Shown one piece after another: positions 50,069 through 61,400 of a stretch of DNA of 64,000 nt (positions are counted from its first letter, which is position 1; every line of letters starts with the position of its first letter). Position numbers and translations under genes: made by a program. The notes under the pieces were generated by a model. That model made no database searches. It worked only from the letters and a program-made list of their open reading frames with translations, and was not told the origin of the DNA. Source of the stretch: Crambe crambe (Eukaryota; Porifera; Demospongiae; Poecilosclerida; Crambeidae); contig OZ004594.1 of the NCBI GenBank assembly GCA_963924555.1, positions 2,635,563-2,699,562 of the forward strand. The letters are read 5' to 3'.

Positions 50069-51175
50069 TCACACACGGATACTGCCATATCCTGAAGTTT
50101 CAGCAGCTAGAGGTTCCTTTTCATCTATAACTGTGAAGTTATTGGTATACGGCACTTCAAAGAACGTTTCACTTGGTGCAGATAAACGAGTTGAATTTGG
50201 AATTGTTGGATTTTGAATCGAGTGCTGATTTCTGCCTCTTTGGGGGAGCTCTCTGCAACAGGAGACGTGATTCATGCGAAAGAAACAGATCATATAGACG
50301 ATAGGAAACAAAAGCATGCTGATGGGAAAAGTGATTGCAAAGGCATACCAGATGACAGGAAAATTGTAATGCTTTGTGACTCCTGCAGTCACTCTCGTGA
50401 GGAGTGCAAACACCGTAATAACAATATTGGCCACAAAAGTTATGATCACGAAGAAGGTCTTCTTAAGCAACAGTCTCGACTCGTTGCCAAGAGTGCGGGG
50501 AAGACGGCAATACAAGACTGCAATGCCAATCAACAAGACAAGTCCGATAATGCTTCCAGACACATAGAAGACATAGCCATTCAAGATCTGGTTTATCAGA
50601 CCAGAAGTGCTGATTGTACAATTCTCATCAATTGCCCTGATCCAGCACCAAGGACCAGCTAGCCCATAATTCTTAGTGAAGAATGGGACAAATGCATAAC
50701 ATATTGTAACAAAAACTGAGAGGACAACATACAAAATTTCCAGAATTACTCTACCACACCTGGTTTCCAGAATTACTCTACCACACCTGGACTGCACAGA
50801 GACTGGACCTGTGTCTCCTCCTGTTTTTCACTTGACATAAACGAACAGGTAAACTTTCATTCCCACAGTGAAGATAAACACTATAATCCCAGTCCAATTC
50901 CAGATGAAGCCTATCGCAGTACAAACCTTGTCTTGAATTTCCTTATCATACTTGAAGTGGTGTTCTAAAGAGGCCGCAATAAACATTTCCCTCAGCAGAA
51001 TAGAAGCCATCAAGTATAGAAAGAGTCTTTCGAGAACAGTGTGGTAGGCTTTGCTGAAAAGTATCAGCATGATGATGACAGTGGAAATCAGACAGCATGT
51101 TGCTCCAGTTCCACTGAAAATAAGATTGACGGTGTTCAAATCCACTGTTGAGCAGCTAGAGAACTGGGAATACAT
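50069..51175 (-). CDS. Seven-helix G-protein-coupled receptor
   Basis: The minus strand encodes a rhodopsin-fold type receptor of about 350 residues with seven hydrophobic segments, a short N-terminus (MYSQFSSCSTVDLN), Cys at the start of helix 3 (DKVCTAIGFIWNW), WCW in extracellular loop 2 (LAGPWCWIRAIDENC) and a cytoplasmic tail ending SGYGSIRV. The GPWCWI motif suggests the cAMP-receptor-like/GPR157 or related group, not a rhodopsin-class receptor; this is tentative. A TGA at 50828-50830 in the second intracellular loop is removed if a tiny intron is spliced: donor at 50831 (AA/GTGAAA) and acceptor before 50786 (45 nt) or before 50759 (72 nt); both keep frame. The second acceptor exists because a 27-base segment is duplicated, giving RCGRVILE twice if the first is used. 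If neither is used the gene is broken. It interrupts the kinase array and shares its strand. Confidence 0.8.
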
Positions 51176-51356
51176 ATCTGATCCTTAAGCCAGAGATCGA
51201 TATAATACAGTAGATTATCCGAACACCTTTGTCCTCAAGAATTTATTTTGTGTACGGTTAAGTGAAATAGTCCGGATAAGTGAAATGCAATTACAAAATT
51301 TGTGGGTGTGGCAATCACACGTGGCATTTCTACAGCTGCTGCTGACTACGCGTACG

Positions 51357-51520
51357 ATGGCAAGCTCAGAAGTCTTCGCTATAGAAAGTGTAATTCGGGG
51401 GCACCATGTTTGGACACCATTTGAAGGTGAAAAGCTGGTGCTAGAGCGGGAACATCATAACAGCCATGATTGCTATGCAACTACAGTCATGAAGGATGAT
51501 GTGATCATAGTTCCCAACTT
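51357..51520 (+). pseudogene. Captured fragment resembling a HIRAN-like domain
   Basis: The open frame MASSEVFAIESVIRGHHV, WTPFEGEKLVLEREHHNS, HDCYATTVMKDDVIIVP has the pattern of a widespread metazoan domain I recall as HIRAN-like (ESxxRGYHVY..W.P..GE.L.CxRE..N..D.yAVAVxKDG..VGH.P). Two to three residues are missing after HHV. The frame stops soon after. It lies wholly within the pogo-like element, so it may be cargo from a host gene or from another transposon. Assignment from memory only. Confidence 0.4.
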
Positions 51521-51929
51521 TGAGAAACTAACGTCAGGGACACTAAATTCTACCACAAGTCACACCTACTTTTGAAGTCCCGCCCCTGTACCACGCCCAT
51601 ATTCTGGCCACTGACTGAAGACAGAAGGACTCAAGAACTGTGGAGAAGAACAGTTTTCATGAACTGGATATTGGACCTTGTGCACTATTGATTGATACAT
51701 GCAGCTGTCTTAGCTTACTGCATTGTCTGAATGCTGTGCAGTCAGTATGGTGCATTCATTAGTGACTGGTTATGCTGTTAAGTAAACAAACTACTGTAGT
51801 CTGTATAGTAGCTAGTAAAAACGAGCTTCCGGGACAAACAATAGGCAGTTTACACTTCCGTGGCGGGACGGGACAGAGCTGATAAATCCGGGGCTGTCCC
51901 GGACGTTTCGGGACAGTTGGGAACTATGG

Positions 51930-52023
51930 ATTGTAGGCCGTGTTCCCAGAGTTTCAAAATTTCCACTTTCTCCTTGATAGACAAGACAAATCCCTTCCGC
52001 TTTGGTTTAGCAGCTGATGCCAT
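51930..52023 (-). pseudogene. Truncated pogo-like transposase N-terminus
   Basis: Starting at the ATG at 52023, the minus strand reads MASAAKPKRKGFVLSIKEKV then EILKLWEHG. This matches the first helix of the CENP-B-type/Psq helix-turn-helix of pogo transposases (KRK..LSIKEKLEIL). The rest of the DNA-binding domain and the DDE domain are absent; the frame runs into unrelated sequence containing NCPETSGT. Confidence 0.8.
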
Positions 52024-52209
52024 GCCTTTAAATCTAACTATTAAACACTCCAGCTAGCTAGCTGTGCGCGCTCCTATACGCGCGTTGGCAGCCTGCGCGC
52101 ATACGCAGCTAGTACTACGCGCGTGCGCGTATGGTAGCATGCTCTAATTAAGCGAATTATATCTGACCACGTGGGTCGTTTTCAAATCCGGATAATCGAG
52201 GTTCTACTT

Positions 52210-52906
52210 TACAAAGTGAAACATGAAAATAGTAATTTATACGTATACGGTAGTCGTGTTTTAATAGGAGAGCAACAAAATTTTTCTAAATATAGCGCAC
52301 GGGGGTAGAAAAAATTAATCACACAGGAACCGTCTACTGAACGAGAAAGCGTACACTACTTGCTAGGTAGTATGTCGCGGAGTAGCTTTGAAACTAGGTA
52401 CTCTAACCTAGGTGAGGACCTATTAGGCCAATCCAAATAAATTTCCTGTTTCCCGTCCACTGCCCGCGCGCATCTTCCATGCACCGCTTAAAAATTATTT
52501 CGCACGTGATCAGCTATCGACAAAAAAAAAACAACCACGATCATGATGTTTAGCATTAGTGTTTATGACACTTGCTGTTCGTGCACTGTTACTCCCTGGA
52601 CTATACATGAGCTGGAAGACGAAAGACTTTCTCTGCGCGAGTTCTACAATCAATTTCTTCGTGTCCATACTGGTAACGGAGGCTCGAGTTGGTACGGGTC
52701 GCCGCTACGCCAGACTACATTTGCTAGCTAGCTCTCTAGCTCTATGGCGGTGGTTACCCTTTACCTAGTTAGAAACCCTTTACCTACAGTTGAGTTGGTG
52801 AAGGCCAATTCAAATAATAATTATATTTCAAGTGCTTACAATAATTATTTTAGTGGTGCTAAATTTTCACACTCGTGAAATTTATAATGCTCATGATTTG
52901 GGAAAG
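52210..52906. other. Spacer between gene H and the pogo element
   Basis: No gene. From about 52430 (ggccaatccaaataaatttcctg) the sequence has the cccgtccactgcccgcg block found in the element at 30063-30375, and gaaggccaattcaaataataat occurs near 52800, so a related but rearranged element probably spans about 52430-52820. The short open frames inside are not convincing. Confidence 0.45.
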
Positions 52907-55900
52907 TCAGTTTCCTTGTCTGTATCTGGTCTGTAAGTCTTTATACAGCTCCTGACCACACAGAAGGTCAGCCCCCAGCTTGGTAGCCTCAGGGTGAACA
53001 GCTCTGTCCTCCTCTGACCACTTGAGCAACTTTGAGTCAGGTAGGGAGAGTTGTCTGGAGATGTCCGAGAACATAGGACGTTGAGAGGGTGCAGGACTCC
53101 TGAATGATAATGATATCATGGGGCAATAATGGGTCATCAGGTCATCCATGCACATATGTGTACTGATTTGGAGAGAAAGAGCTAAGCTGGTGACTGTTCT
53201 AGTGTAGTTCTAACCTATTAGCATTTCATTCATCTTCTCCAGGAGGCTCAAAGTTGAATACTAGCTATATAGCTAAATCCTATAGAGATGTTGATGTGAA
53301 ACAGATCTCAAACTATATTAGTAGCAGAACAACACTTATTTTTTGTAAGTTTTTGATTCCCAAACCTGTTGACCACCAAAGTCCATCAGCTGACAGCCAC
53401 ACAGTGAATGGAATAAGTGAATAACAGCTGCTATGGTATAACTGTTTGAAGGATTATAACTATGTGGCCTAGCTATGTAGCTAGCGGTTCTTCCTACGTA
53501 CATCTAGCTACAAGTATTATGCAGCAACAGTACATTATGATAAACTTTACCAGCATGATATCATGATGCTGTAGAGCATACGGGGACAACCAGGAGGAGG
53601 GGGGAGACGAAACCCTGTGTCTATCAACTTGACCACCTGTATATACAGTATCACAGCATAACTATATCAATTAAACTTGTTGATTTGAGCATACTTTATT
53701 GTTTGTATAGTCCTCATAAGGTTTATGTCCCACACTCCATATCTCATACATGAGAGCTCCAAAGCTCCACACATCACTAGCACTGGAGTACTTCTTGTAG
53801 TAGAGAGCCTGCAGGATTAGCACATTTTGTAAGTACTGATAGCTACTGCCTCACAGCAATACCTCAGGGGCTGTCCACTTGACTGGGATCTGACCACCAT
53901 GAGAAACATAGTAACTTTCATTCATCAGGTCACGTGACATTCCAAAGTCAGCTATCTGTATATGTAAGCATGATCACAGTATTATATATATATGAAGTTC
54001 ACACATTCTTTACTTACCTTGCATATCTCATCCTCAGAGACTAAGATGTTCCTTGCAGCCAAGTCTCTGTGGACAAAGGCCTTGTTGGACAGGTAGGTCA
54101 TTCCAGAGGCTACTTGTCGACAGTAGCTCAGGAGAGTGTGGTCGTCCACACCTATAGCTCCTCCTTCTTTGGACTTAATTTTGAGGAGATAACCTCTGAG
54201 GTCTCCCTTTGTCAGTAGTTCCAAAACTAACAAAATCTAAATTATTATACCACATAATGAAAAATGATAGTGATTGTTTAATTATACTGAGAACTCACAG
54301 GTTCTCCATCAGTGACCACTCCATGCATGGTGACCACATTATGGTGCTTGAACTGGCCCATGATGGCTGCCTCCTGCAGGAACTTGACTCTGTCTTCCTC
54401 CCCTGATCCTTCCTTGAGGGTCTTCACCGCCACATCTACCTCACCTAATTCAGGAGACTGCAGTACTCCCTTGTACACCACACCAAACTGACCAGACCCC
54501 AGTCGACAACCAAGCCTAATAAATCCATTCATTATACATAATGATATGATATATATACTTATAGCTAATTACTTGACGGAGTCTCGGACAAGGTTTTTTA
54601 TTGAAATATCTTTCAGTTGTGAATAGAGTTCATCTTCATCTTCTGCTGGAAGCATGTAAATGTCCTCATCTTGCCACGTTGAAGGCTAAAGAAGTGAATA
54701 CCACAAGTGCATGGTGATCAGAGAAGTAGATATATACATAGTTATTTACCTGTTGCTCTATTTCATCAGGATTCTTTATACAGAGTGATGGCTGTGAAGT
54801 GAGAATAGTGTCTTATGATTATAGCTATAGCATTTCCAGATAGCTATTCTAAAATGAATAGCCTTTTCAAGATCAACTACAGTGAATCATAACTATAGCT
54901 ATAGCTGTGTTTTCAATGAAAGTAATCCTGGTTTATGAACATAATTTACTAAATTTCCATTGAATTTCTTATAAGCTAGCTATCAAAGAGAAGGTGTCAA
55001 CAGTATGTTGTTGTTGTTTTTTGTTATTTTTTCCCCAATGTGTAAGTAGCTATGACATGGATATCATAATCACAGATGTTGTGACAGCACACAAAAATTC
55101 CTGAAGTCTAAGGACTCACCAATTCATAAGCTGGTCCACAATCAGCATATTCATTACTTTCCTTTAAAAAATCAGATTCATTATGATGAATGTAGCTGTG
55201 GTATGTATCACTTTACAACCCAATTTAATTAGTATACCATTAGAGTCAAGAAAAGGCTTCACATCATTAATTAAGTCATGTGGAGGGGAGTTCACAGTGA
55301 TTTATACTATAAATGGTCAGAACATTTTATCCATCATTAACAGCTGATTGTATACCTCTTGGATATCTTTGCATTTATGGTTGATGTCACTAACATGAGG
55401 TCCAATTCCAGCATAGTCGTTACTCATGTAGGTTGGCTGTGTAATGTTGAACCCCTTAGTGCTATTACTCTTAGAGTCAACTGTTGGTATAAGAGGGGGA
55501 AAAAGAGATGCAGTCACACAGAGAGACACTTTTAGCTGTTGTCATACATGTATCATAGGTGTAGGAAGATAATTTTGGTTAGGGCTAGGCTACATTGCGC
55601 ACAAAATGTGCCATCTAGGGGGGTCAGGGGCATGCTCCCCTGGGAAAATTTGTCTTTTAGATCCCCTTAGATTGCATCTGGAGGTTTACGTCACCAATTA
55701 TTATAAACATTGGTTTGTGCATGTGATGATGAATAGTTGGGAAGTTTTGTGTAGAAGTTTCTACCCTGATTGATAATTAGCTACAGGTTCAGTTCATCTG
55801 TCTTTCTGATAAATTGTTTATTTATTAATCATGTATTCTTGGGAAGTTAACAAGTTATTACACTTCATGTCTTGAAGTATATGTTTAGGGGGGCTGTAGC

Positions 55901-58509
55901 CCCCCTGCCCCCCTGGTTCCTACGCCTATGTGTATGTAGCTATGTCAAAGTCCTCATAAATCTTATAGCTATTTTGAGGGCATAAGCCGGCCAAGAGAGA
56001 GAACACAGTTTGTATTATACTCTGGAAACTAGCTATGCAGCTAGGCAAAGGAGACTAGAGACACTGTAGGGAGACTGTAAAGATGATGCAACCCAGCTTA
56101 ACAAGGAGACTGCAGAATTGTGGAGAAGGGGATAACTAACCACATCCCCTGTAGCTAATTTCAAATAAACTAGTTTGATAGCTAAAAAGCTAATCCCTAA
56201 CAAATGAAAATATGTAAACATGAATTAATATCACCTGGAAAAACAATTATTCATACCTTCTTCATAAACAGCATTTTGAATACCCATACCATCCCTCTCC
56301 TGAATTCCCGGTGTTCGTTTTGGTTGACGCTTGACCAGCACTATCACCACACATGCAATGGAGGCTATTATCACTAGGACAACCACACACCCTCCCACAG
56401 CTCCTCCAACAGCAGCACCGCTGATTTTTGTGCCAATGTTAGCACTGCTATTGGCTCTTGCTGCATCAGAGTCAGTAGTGGTGGTCACTTGTTGAGGAGA
56501 AGTGGTGGTAAAAATTGGTGGTTCGGTGGGTGTTGCAGGTAAGGTTGTAGGTGGCTCAGTGGGAGTTGTAGGTGAGGTTGTAGGTGGTTCAGTGGGAGTT
56601 GTAGGTGAGGTTGTAGGTGGCTCAGTGGGAGTTGTAGGTGGATTAAGAGTTGTTGGTGGGGTTGTAGGTGGCCGAGTCATAGTCGTAGGAGGAGGGGTTG
56701 GTGGGGGTGTAGGTGACATAGTTGAAGGTAGTTGAGTGGTAACTGTGGGCTGTTCAGTAGTTACAATTGCAGGTTCTGCATTGATTATTAAAGTTCAATC
56801 AATAAGAAACTGTAAGTCTGAAAGCTTACCTATAAAAAATCGAAATAAAAGAAAACCACCATTCACTTGCTCACTAGAGATAAAAGTAAATTTAGTTCCA
56901 GGATCTGTTATCAGCTGTTCTTCTCCGTACTGCTCAATACGATATTCTAAAGCAGAGTTGGTGAAGGCTAAAGGTCGGATATTTCTATTTGTCATCTCTA
57001 CACCGAAGGCTAAACGTGAGGAGGGGAGTTGGAATTCGTTATTTAGAGATGTAATGTCACAACAGATCTGTTGTATGCCTCCAGGAGGATCAGTGCATAT
57101 ACTGCTCTGTGGAGTAGTTTGTATGGTGACTTTGCTCTTCACTGTGAACTGCGTGCCATCTTGGACTAGGGATAGGAAGTCAAAGACATCTCTAGCTCTA
57201 GTTCCTATGTCGCTATTCCTTGCCTGGTAGCAGTACTGGAGAGACACCACAGTGCCACTGCAGTTACGTAATGGTGACTCAGGGGGAATGGTAAAGATGT
57301 AAGTGAATCCATTTTGTGATGTAGTTAAATTTGCTCCCCCACCAGTCCTGAAGTTAGCTGCATTCATATCATTGAAGTAGAAGTCAGGGATGTTGGGGGT
57401 GTAAATCTGTCCATTTTGGTCTGAAGAGGACTGGCATTGGAATAGTGGAGAACTGGTGATCTGAGCATGCCCAGGATCTATGCAGATACGATTTTATATC
57501 TAATAATTCATGCCATGCAGAGCTATGCTCCTAGAGCAATTTTGAATCTAAATAGCTATGCAGATTGCTAAAGTTACCTATAAAGAATCGAAACAGAAGA
57601 GAAGCACCATTATTCACTCGATTACTATCAGCGAGAGTGAATGTGTTTCCAAGTGATGGTCCATTGGCTCCCAGAGCTGCTTGGTACTGCTCAACACGAT
57701 ACTCTGTAGCTGAGGTGGTGAAGGTTAAAGGTCGGACATTTCCATTTCTTATCACTACACCAAAGGCAAAGTTTGAAGAGGGAATGTGAAATCTGTTATA
57801 AATATTTAATCCAGCAAGGGATGTGGTCTCACAACATATCTGCTGTATGTCTCCACTATTGGGATCAGTACATCTATTGTTGCGTGGACGAGCTTGTCTG
57901 GTAATTCTCCCATTCACTGTGAAATCCAAGCCATTTTGGGTTAGGGATAGGAGGTTGAAGATATTTCTATTTTCTCCTATGTCTCTATTCCTTGCCTGGT
58001 AGCAGTACTGGAGAGACACCACAGTGCCACTACAGTTACGCATTAATGGTGACTCAGGGGGGATGGTGAAGATATAAGTGAATCCATTTCGTGATGTAGT
58101 TAAATTTGCTCCACCACCAGTCCTGAAGTCAGCTGCATTCATATCATTGAAGTAGAAGTCAGGGATGTTGGGAGTGTAGACCTGTCCATTTTGGTTTGAA
58201 GAGGACTGGCATTGAAATAGTGGTGAATTTGTGATCTGAGCATGCCCAGCTTCTATTGAGAGATAGTATATAGAGAGTATGAAGTAGCTAGCTAGCTATA
58301 ATGAATATGAATGTGTCAACTCTGTCTATGGTGTCAATTTAAAGCTGCAATTCAGAGGACACAAATTGGGTATAAGAAGAGAAGAACTCTAACTAGCTAG
58401 CTAGCTATCAGCACTGATTTAGATTGTTCAGTTATTAGCTATTCTTCTAGCTACAGCACTTCTTACCAAATGATCGCAGCATCAGAATCACCAAAACAAT
58501 AACACACAT
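52907..58509 (-). CDS. Receptor tyrosine kinase H (two ectodomains, Thr/Pro stalk)
   Basis: Fourteen exons: 58509-58467, 58252-57578, 57477-56830, 56775-56257, 55480-55356, 55161-55120, 54791-54750, 54685-54573, 54515-54299, 54236-54018, 53955-53863, 53808-53695, 53636-53551, 53099-52907; 3129 nt, 1042 aa. Signal peptide MCVIVLVILMLRSFG. Two ectodomains, both with [29 protein letters not shown] and QICC. Stalk with repeated EPPTTSPTTPT units. Helix ([20 protein letters not shown]). Juxtamembrane motifs [42 protein letters not shown]. The kinase is complete ([42 protein letters not shown]). The tail ends LQTRYRQGN. Its C-lobe half, introns included, is nearly identical to gene I, so the two separated recently. 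Confidence 0.88.
55554..55930. mobile_element. 377-bp element, CATAGGTGTAGGAA ends, TGTAT duplications
   Basis: Left end cataggtgtaggaag; right end ttcctacgcctatg, inverted. TGTAT flanks both sides (55549-55553, 55931-55935). Ggggggctgtagcccccc near the right end marks it as a relative of the elements at 22818, 26952 and 46900. It lies in an intron of gene H. Confidence 0.78.
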
Positions 58510-59589
58510 CTTCGAAGCTACAGTTGGCAGGCATGATAACCCTTGGTCACTTGGTCTTACACGCGACATAGTCTACTCAGTTACTTAGCTACTACAACGT
58601 CGAGATAGCTAATCAGCTAGGCACTTAACTAGCTAACCGGAAATTAGATTAGATTCCGGGTGCTTTGAAGCCTGCATGCTAATGACAGCGGAAATGATAC
58701 AATAATTGCCTGACTGCAGGTATAGACCATCATGCATTGAACAGCTCTTTATTTCAATGATTGAATTGGTGCATGACTAAAGAGTTGTAGTAGCCCAATG
58801 GTGCTGAAAATCAGGCCATAATAATTACGACGTGATAGCTACATGCATGGTTAGTCTTGTTCCCAGACCACTTTTCTCTCCCCCCCCCAAAAAGCAGTCT
58901 GGGAACAAGACTAATGCATGGTCACTAGCTAAATATTAGCTATTATAATAGCCAATACAACATTAACATGGAAAGAGGTTTGAGGAAACACATTATTATC
59001 TATGCATATAATTATTATTGATGCCTTAATCAGACTGTGTGGCTACCTCCATCACATGCTCAGTATGGCCAAGGTCTCCTGCACTGTCCATAACAATATA
59101 TTCAGATTGAATGGACAAGGATTCACTGTTATTTTATACTGATCATGCCCTCACGATAGTTTTACTGCTTACTCTTAGCCCATGGGGGCTTGCAGCATAT
59201 GGATTCTTATCATTGGGAAGTCTAGAATAATGGAGTGGAGGAAAGACTGCTCTATAGTATTGTGGTCTGATACTAGAAATATTTGGCTATCAAATTACAA
59301 AGTTCAGTGTAGCTAGCTATTATGCACTCTCTCTTATTTGGAAGTCCAGCATTTTGCAACAGCTAGAGGATTCTATATCTATAATACCATTGCTAATGTA
59401 GTACTTGATCAATGCAAAGCCTCTTTCTACAGGGTAGCTAGCCCCACCAACAATCCATTTAGAATCCCTTCTTTCCTCAGGAGGGTGCCCTTCCCCCTCA
59501 GATGTCTGTTTTAATAATAGCTTTTCCCAGGTTTTGCTTGGCCCCATAACTTTTCTATAGAGTCCAACCAAAACACCAATTAAAATAAA
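58510..59589. other. Spacer upstream of gene H
   Basis: No gene. It must include the gene H promoter, but no core element can be named. It holds the 64-bp element at 58851-58914. Some of the sequence around 58770-59140 (gttgaaaatcaggccat, cattcagattgaatggac) recurs at 61690-61860, so this spacer was duplicated together with pseudogene 59590-61400. Confidence 0.5.
58851..58914. mobile_element. 64-bp palindromic MITE, TGCATGG duplications
   Basis: Ttagtcttgttcccagac is mirrored by gtctgggaacaagactaa around a C-rich centre. TGCATGG flanks both sides (58844-58850, 58915-58921), 7 or 8 bp depending on the boundary. One of the smallest elements in the window. Confidence 0.8.
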
Positions 59590-61400
59590 CATGGTGACCA
59601 CATTACGGTGCTTGAACTGGCCCATGATGACTGCCTCCTGACTCTGTCTTCCTCCCCTGATCCTTAATTCCTTGAGGGTCTTCACTGCCACATCTACCTC
59701 ACCTATAGCTAATTCAGGAGACTGCAATACAATTAGTACATATTGTCCGCCAGTGATGTCACAGAGCTCATCCTCTCCAACAAGTACTTCACAACCTCCT
59801 CAAAGGATAAGTACTTCACAACCTCCACCTCCTCAAAGGAGAAGTACCTCACAACCTCTGCAAAGGACAAATACTTTACAACCTACAAGTACTTCACAAC
59901 CTCCACCTCCTCAAAGGAGAAGTACCTCACAACCTCTGCAAAGGACAAATACTTTACAACCTACAAGTACTTCGCAACCTCCTCAAAGGATATGTATACT
60001 TTGCAACCTCCCTGAAGGACAAGTACATCACAGCCTCCTCAAAAGACGAGTACTTCCACAACCAGCAAATACTTCACCTACTCTAACAACAAAGAGTACA
60101 AGAATCCTCTTCCATCTCTTCAATTTACAGTTCCAAGTAGCTCATCGGCTCCAGTTTCATTGCCTTCCCTCATAATTCCACACTCCACCAATACCACAAC
60201 ATATCAACTCGTAACTTCAGTCAGGGGTGACATCAATTCAACTGAATCAACTCGCACATCGAGAGCTATAGGTAGCATCATGGCAGTGTTGGTAGTACTC
60301 ATCCTAATAGCATTGATAGTTATAACTAGCTATTAGCTACAATTTCAGTGGGGAAAAAAGCCATTGCTTCAAAAAGTTCATCTTCATCTTCTACTGGAAC
60401 CATATAGCTAAATGTCTTCATCCTTCCATGTTGAAGGTTAAAGAAGTAAGTGAAATTGTGATCACGTGATGAGGAGTAAATATATTTAGCAAGTGAAGGA
60501 CTATAGCTATTATAATAATAATTTAAGTTATGTAATAACTACTAGTTAGGTCTACAGTTTTTAGTGGCTGTCCTTAATGGAAAGTAAGTTTGTCAATTGA
60601 GTCACATGGGCTGCTATGAACTAAATTTTCATGGTATTATGAATATGAAGAGATCAACAGTGTTCCTTTACTTTCTTTCCCAAGTGTAAATATATCACAG
60701 ATGTATTGTAACTTGAGACAGTCCTGAAGTCTAAAGACTAAAGATTCACCAAGTCATAAGCTGCTCCACAATCAGCATGATATCCTTTTAAAAAAGCTGA
60801 TGTGGTGGGACAGTGGGCACGTTCACATGATATCAGACCCTATAAAGTCACAGTCATAAACAGGGACTCTCTCAAGATCATCACAACTCACTATAACTTT
60901 AATTATGAACATAACACATCTTATGTAACCCAATTAAGCTAGCTATGTTATGCAAATTGATTCAAGTTTATCCAACCCAAATCAGTAAATACCTCCTGCA
61001 CGTCTTTGCATCTATGGCATGCAATAACTATATAGGGAGACCGAAAAATTGTATTAACAATGAACATGAATATTACCATTTGAAATTTCTCATACTTCCT
61101 TCATAGATGGCATTTTCAATTGCCATACCATCCCTTTCCTGAATTCCAGGTGTTCGTTTCAGCTGATGTTTGACCAGCACTATCACCACACATGCAACTG
61201 AGGCTATTATCAACAGGATGACCACACACCCTCCCAATAGCTAGTAGCACCACTGATTTTGATTTTTGTGTTTGGTGATGCAATGTTAGATGGGGTTGTA
61301 GCTAGGTGGCTTGGGAGTTGTTGGTTAGTAGGTGGCTAGGGAGTTGTTGGTGGAGGTGTAAGTGGCTGAGTTGAAGGTAGTTGAGTGGTAACTGTGGGAA
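59590..61400 (-). pseudogene. H-like RTK pseudogene, interrupted
   Basis: Minus-strand order is preserved: stalk and membrane-helix exon (about 61385-61095: [27 protein letters not shown]) with a deletion and stop before the helix; a juxtamembrane remnant near 61000; the HEYxADCGAAYD microexon (about 60745-60790); the next juxtamembrane exon (about 60375-60430); and an N-lobe remnant (59590-59735: [12 protein letters not shown], then a frameshifted stretch and VIMGQFKHRNVVTM). The Gly-rich ATP loop and everything after the N-lobe are missing. Unrelated plus-strand repeat DNA lies between the N-lobe and juxtamembrane pieces (59745-60335). Closest intact relative is gene H. Confidence 0.82.
59745..60335 (+). 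other. Plus-strand Ser/Thr/Gln repeat followed by a membrane helix
   Basis: The plus strand contains about eight units of aagtacttcacaacctcc(acc)tcaaagga, reading STSQPPQR / STSQPPPPQRR. After a frame slip near 60000 the same phase of repeat (TSQPPQKTSTSTTS) continues into TTTYQLVTSVRGDINSTES, a 22-residue hydrophobic helix (AVLVVLILIALIVI) and TSY stop at about 60333. The layout, a Ser/Thr stalk then a helix, looks like the end of a membrane mucin or receptor in the opposite orientation to everything around it. No signal peptide or start is seen. Frame slip and context inside a pseudogene argue for a relic. Confidence 0.4.

Larger units (their letters stand above)
51208..52209. mobile_element. 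pogo/Tigger-like DNA transposon, non-autonomous
   Basis: Left end cagtagattatccgaa and right end ttcggat-type, reading inward as aagtagaacctcgattatcc, share the CAGTAG..ATTATCCG inverted repeat typical of pogo/Tigger elements. TA flanks both sides (51206-51207 and 52210-52211), the expected duplication. On the minus strand from 52023 lies a transposase N-terminus; on the plus strand near 51357-51520 is a second, unrelated coding fragment. Length 1002 bp; no DDE domain is present, so the element cannot move itself. The left end stops 33 bp upstream of the GPCR start codon. Confidence 0.85.

Noticed and set aside
50069..51175. GPCR called as two genes or as a pseudogene because of the in-frame TGA
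   Set aside because: A short GT-AG intron removes the stop and preserves the frame and the helix order, so a single gene is the simpler reading. Transcript evidence would settle it.
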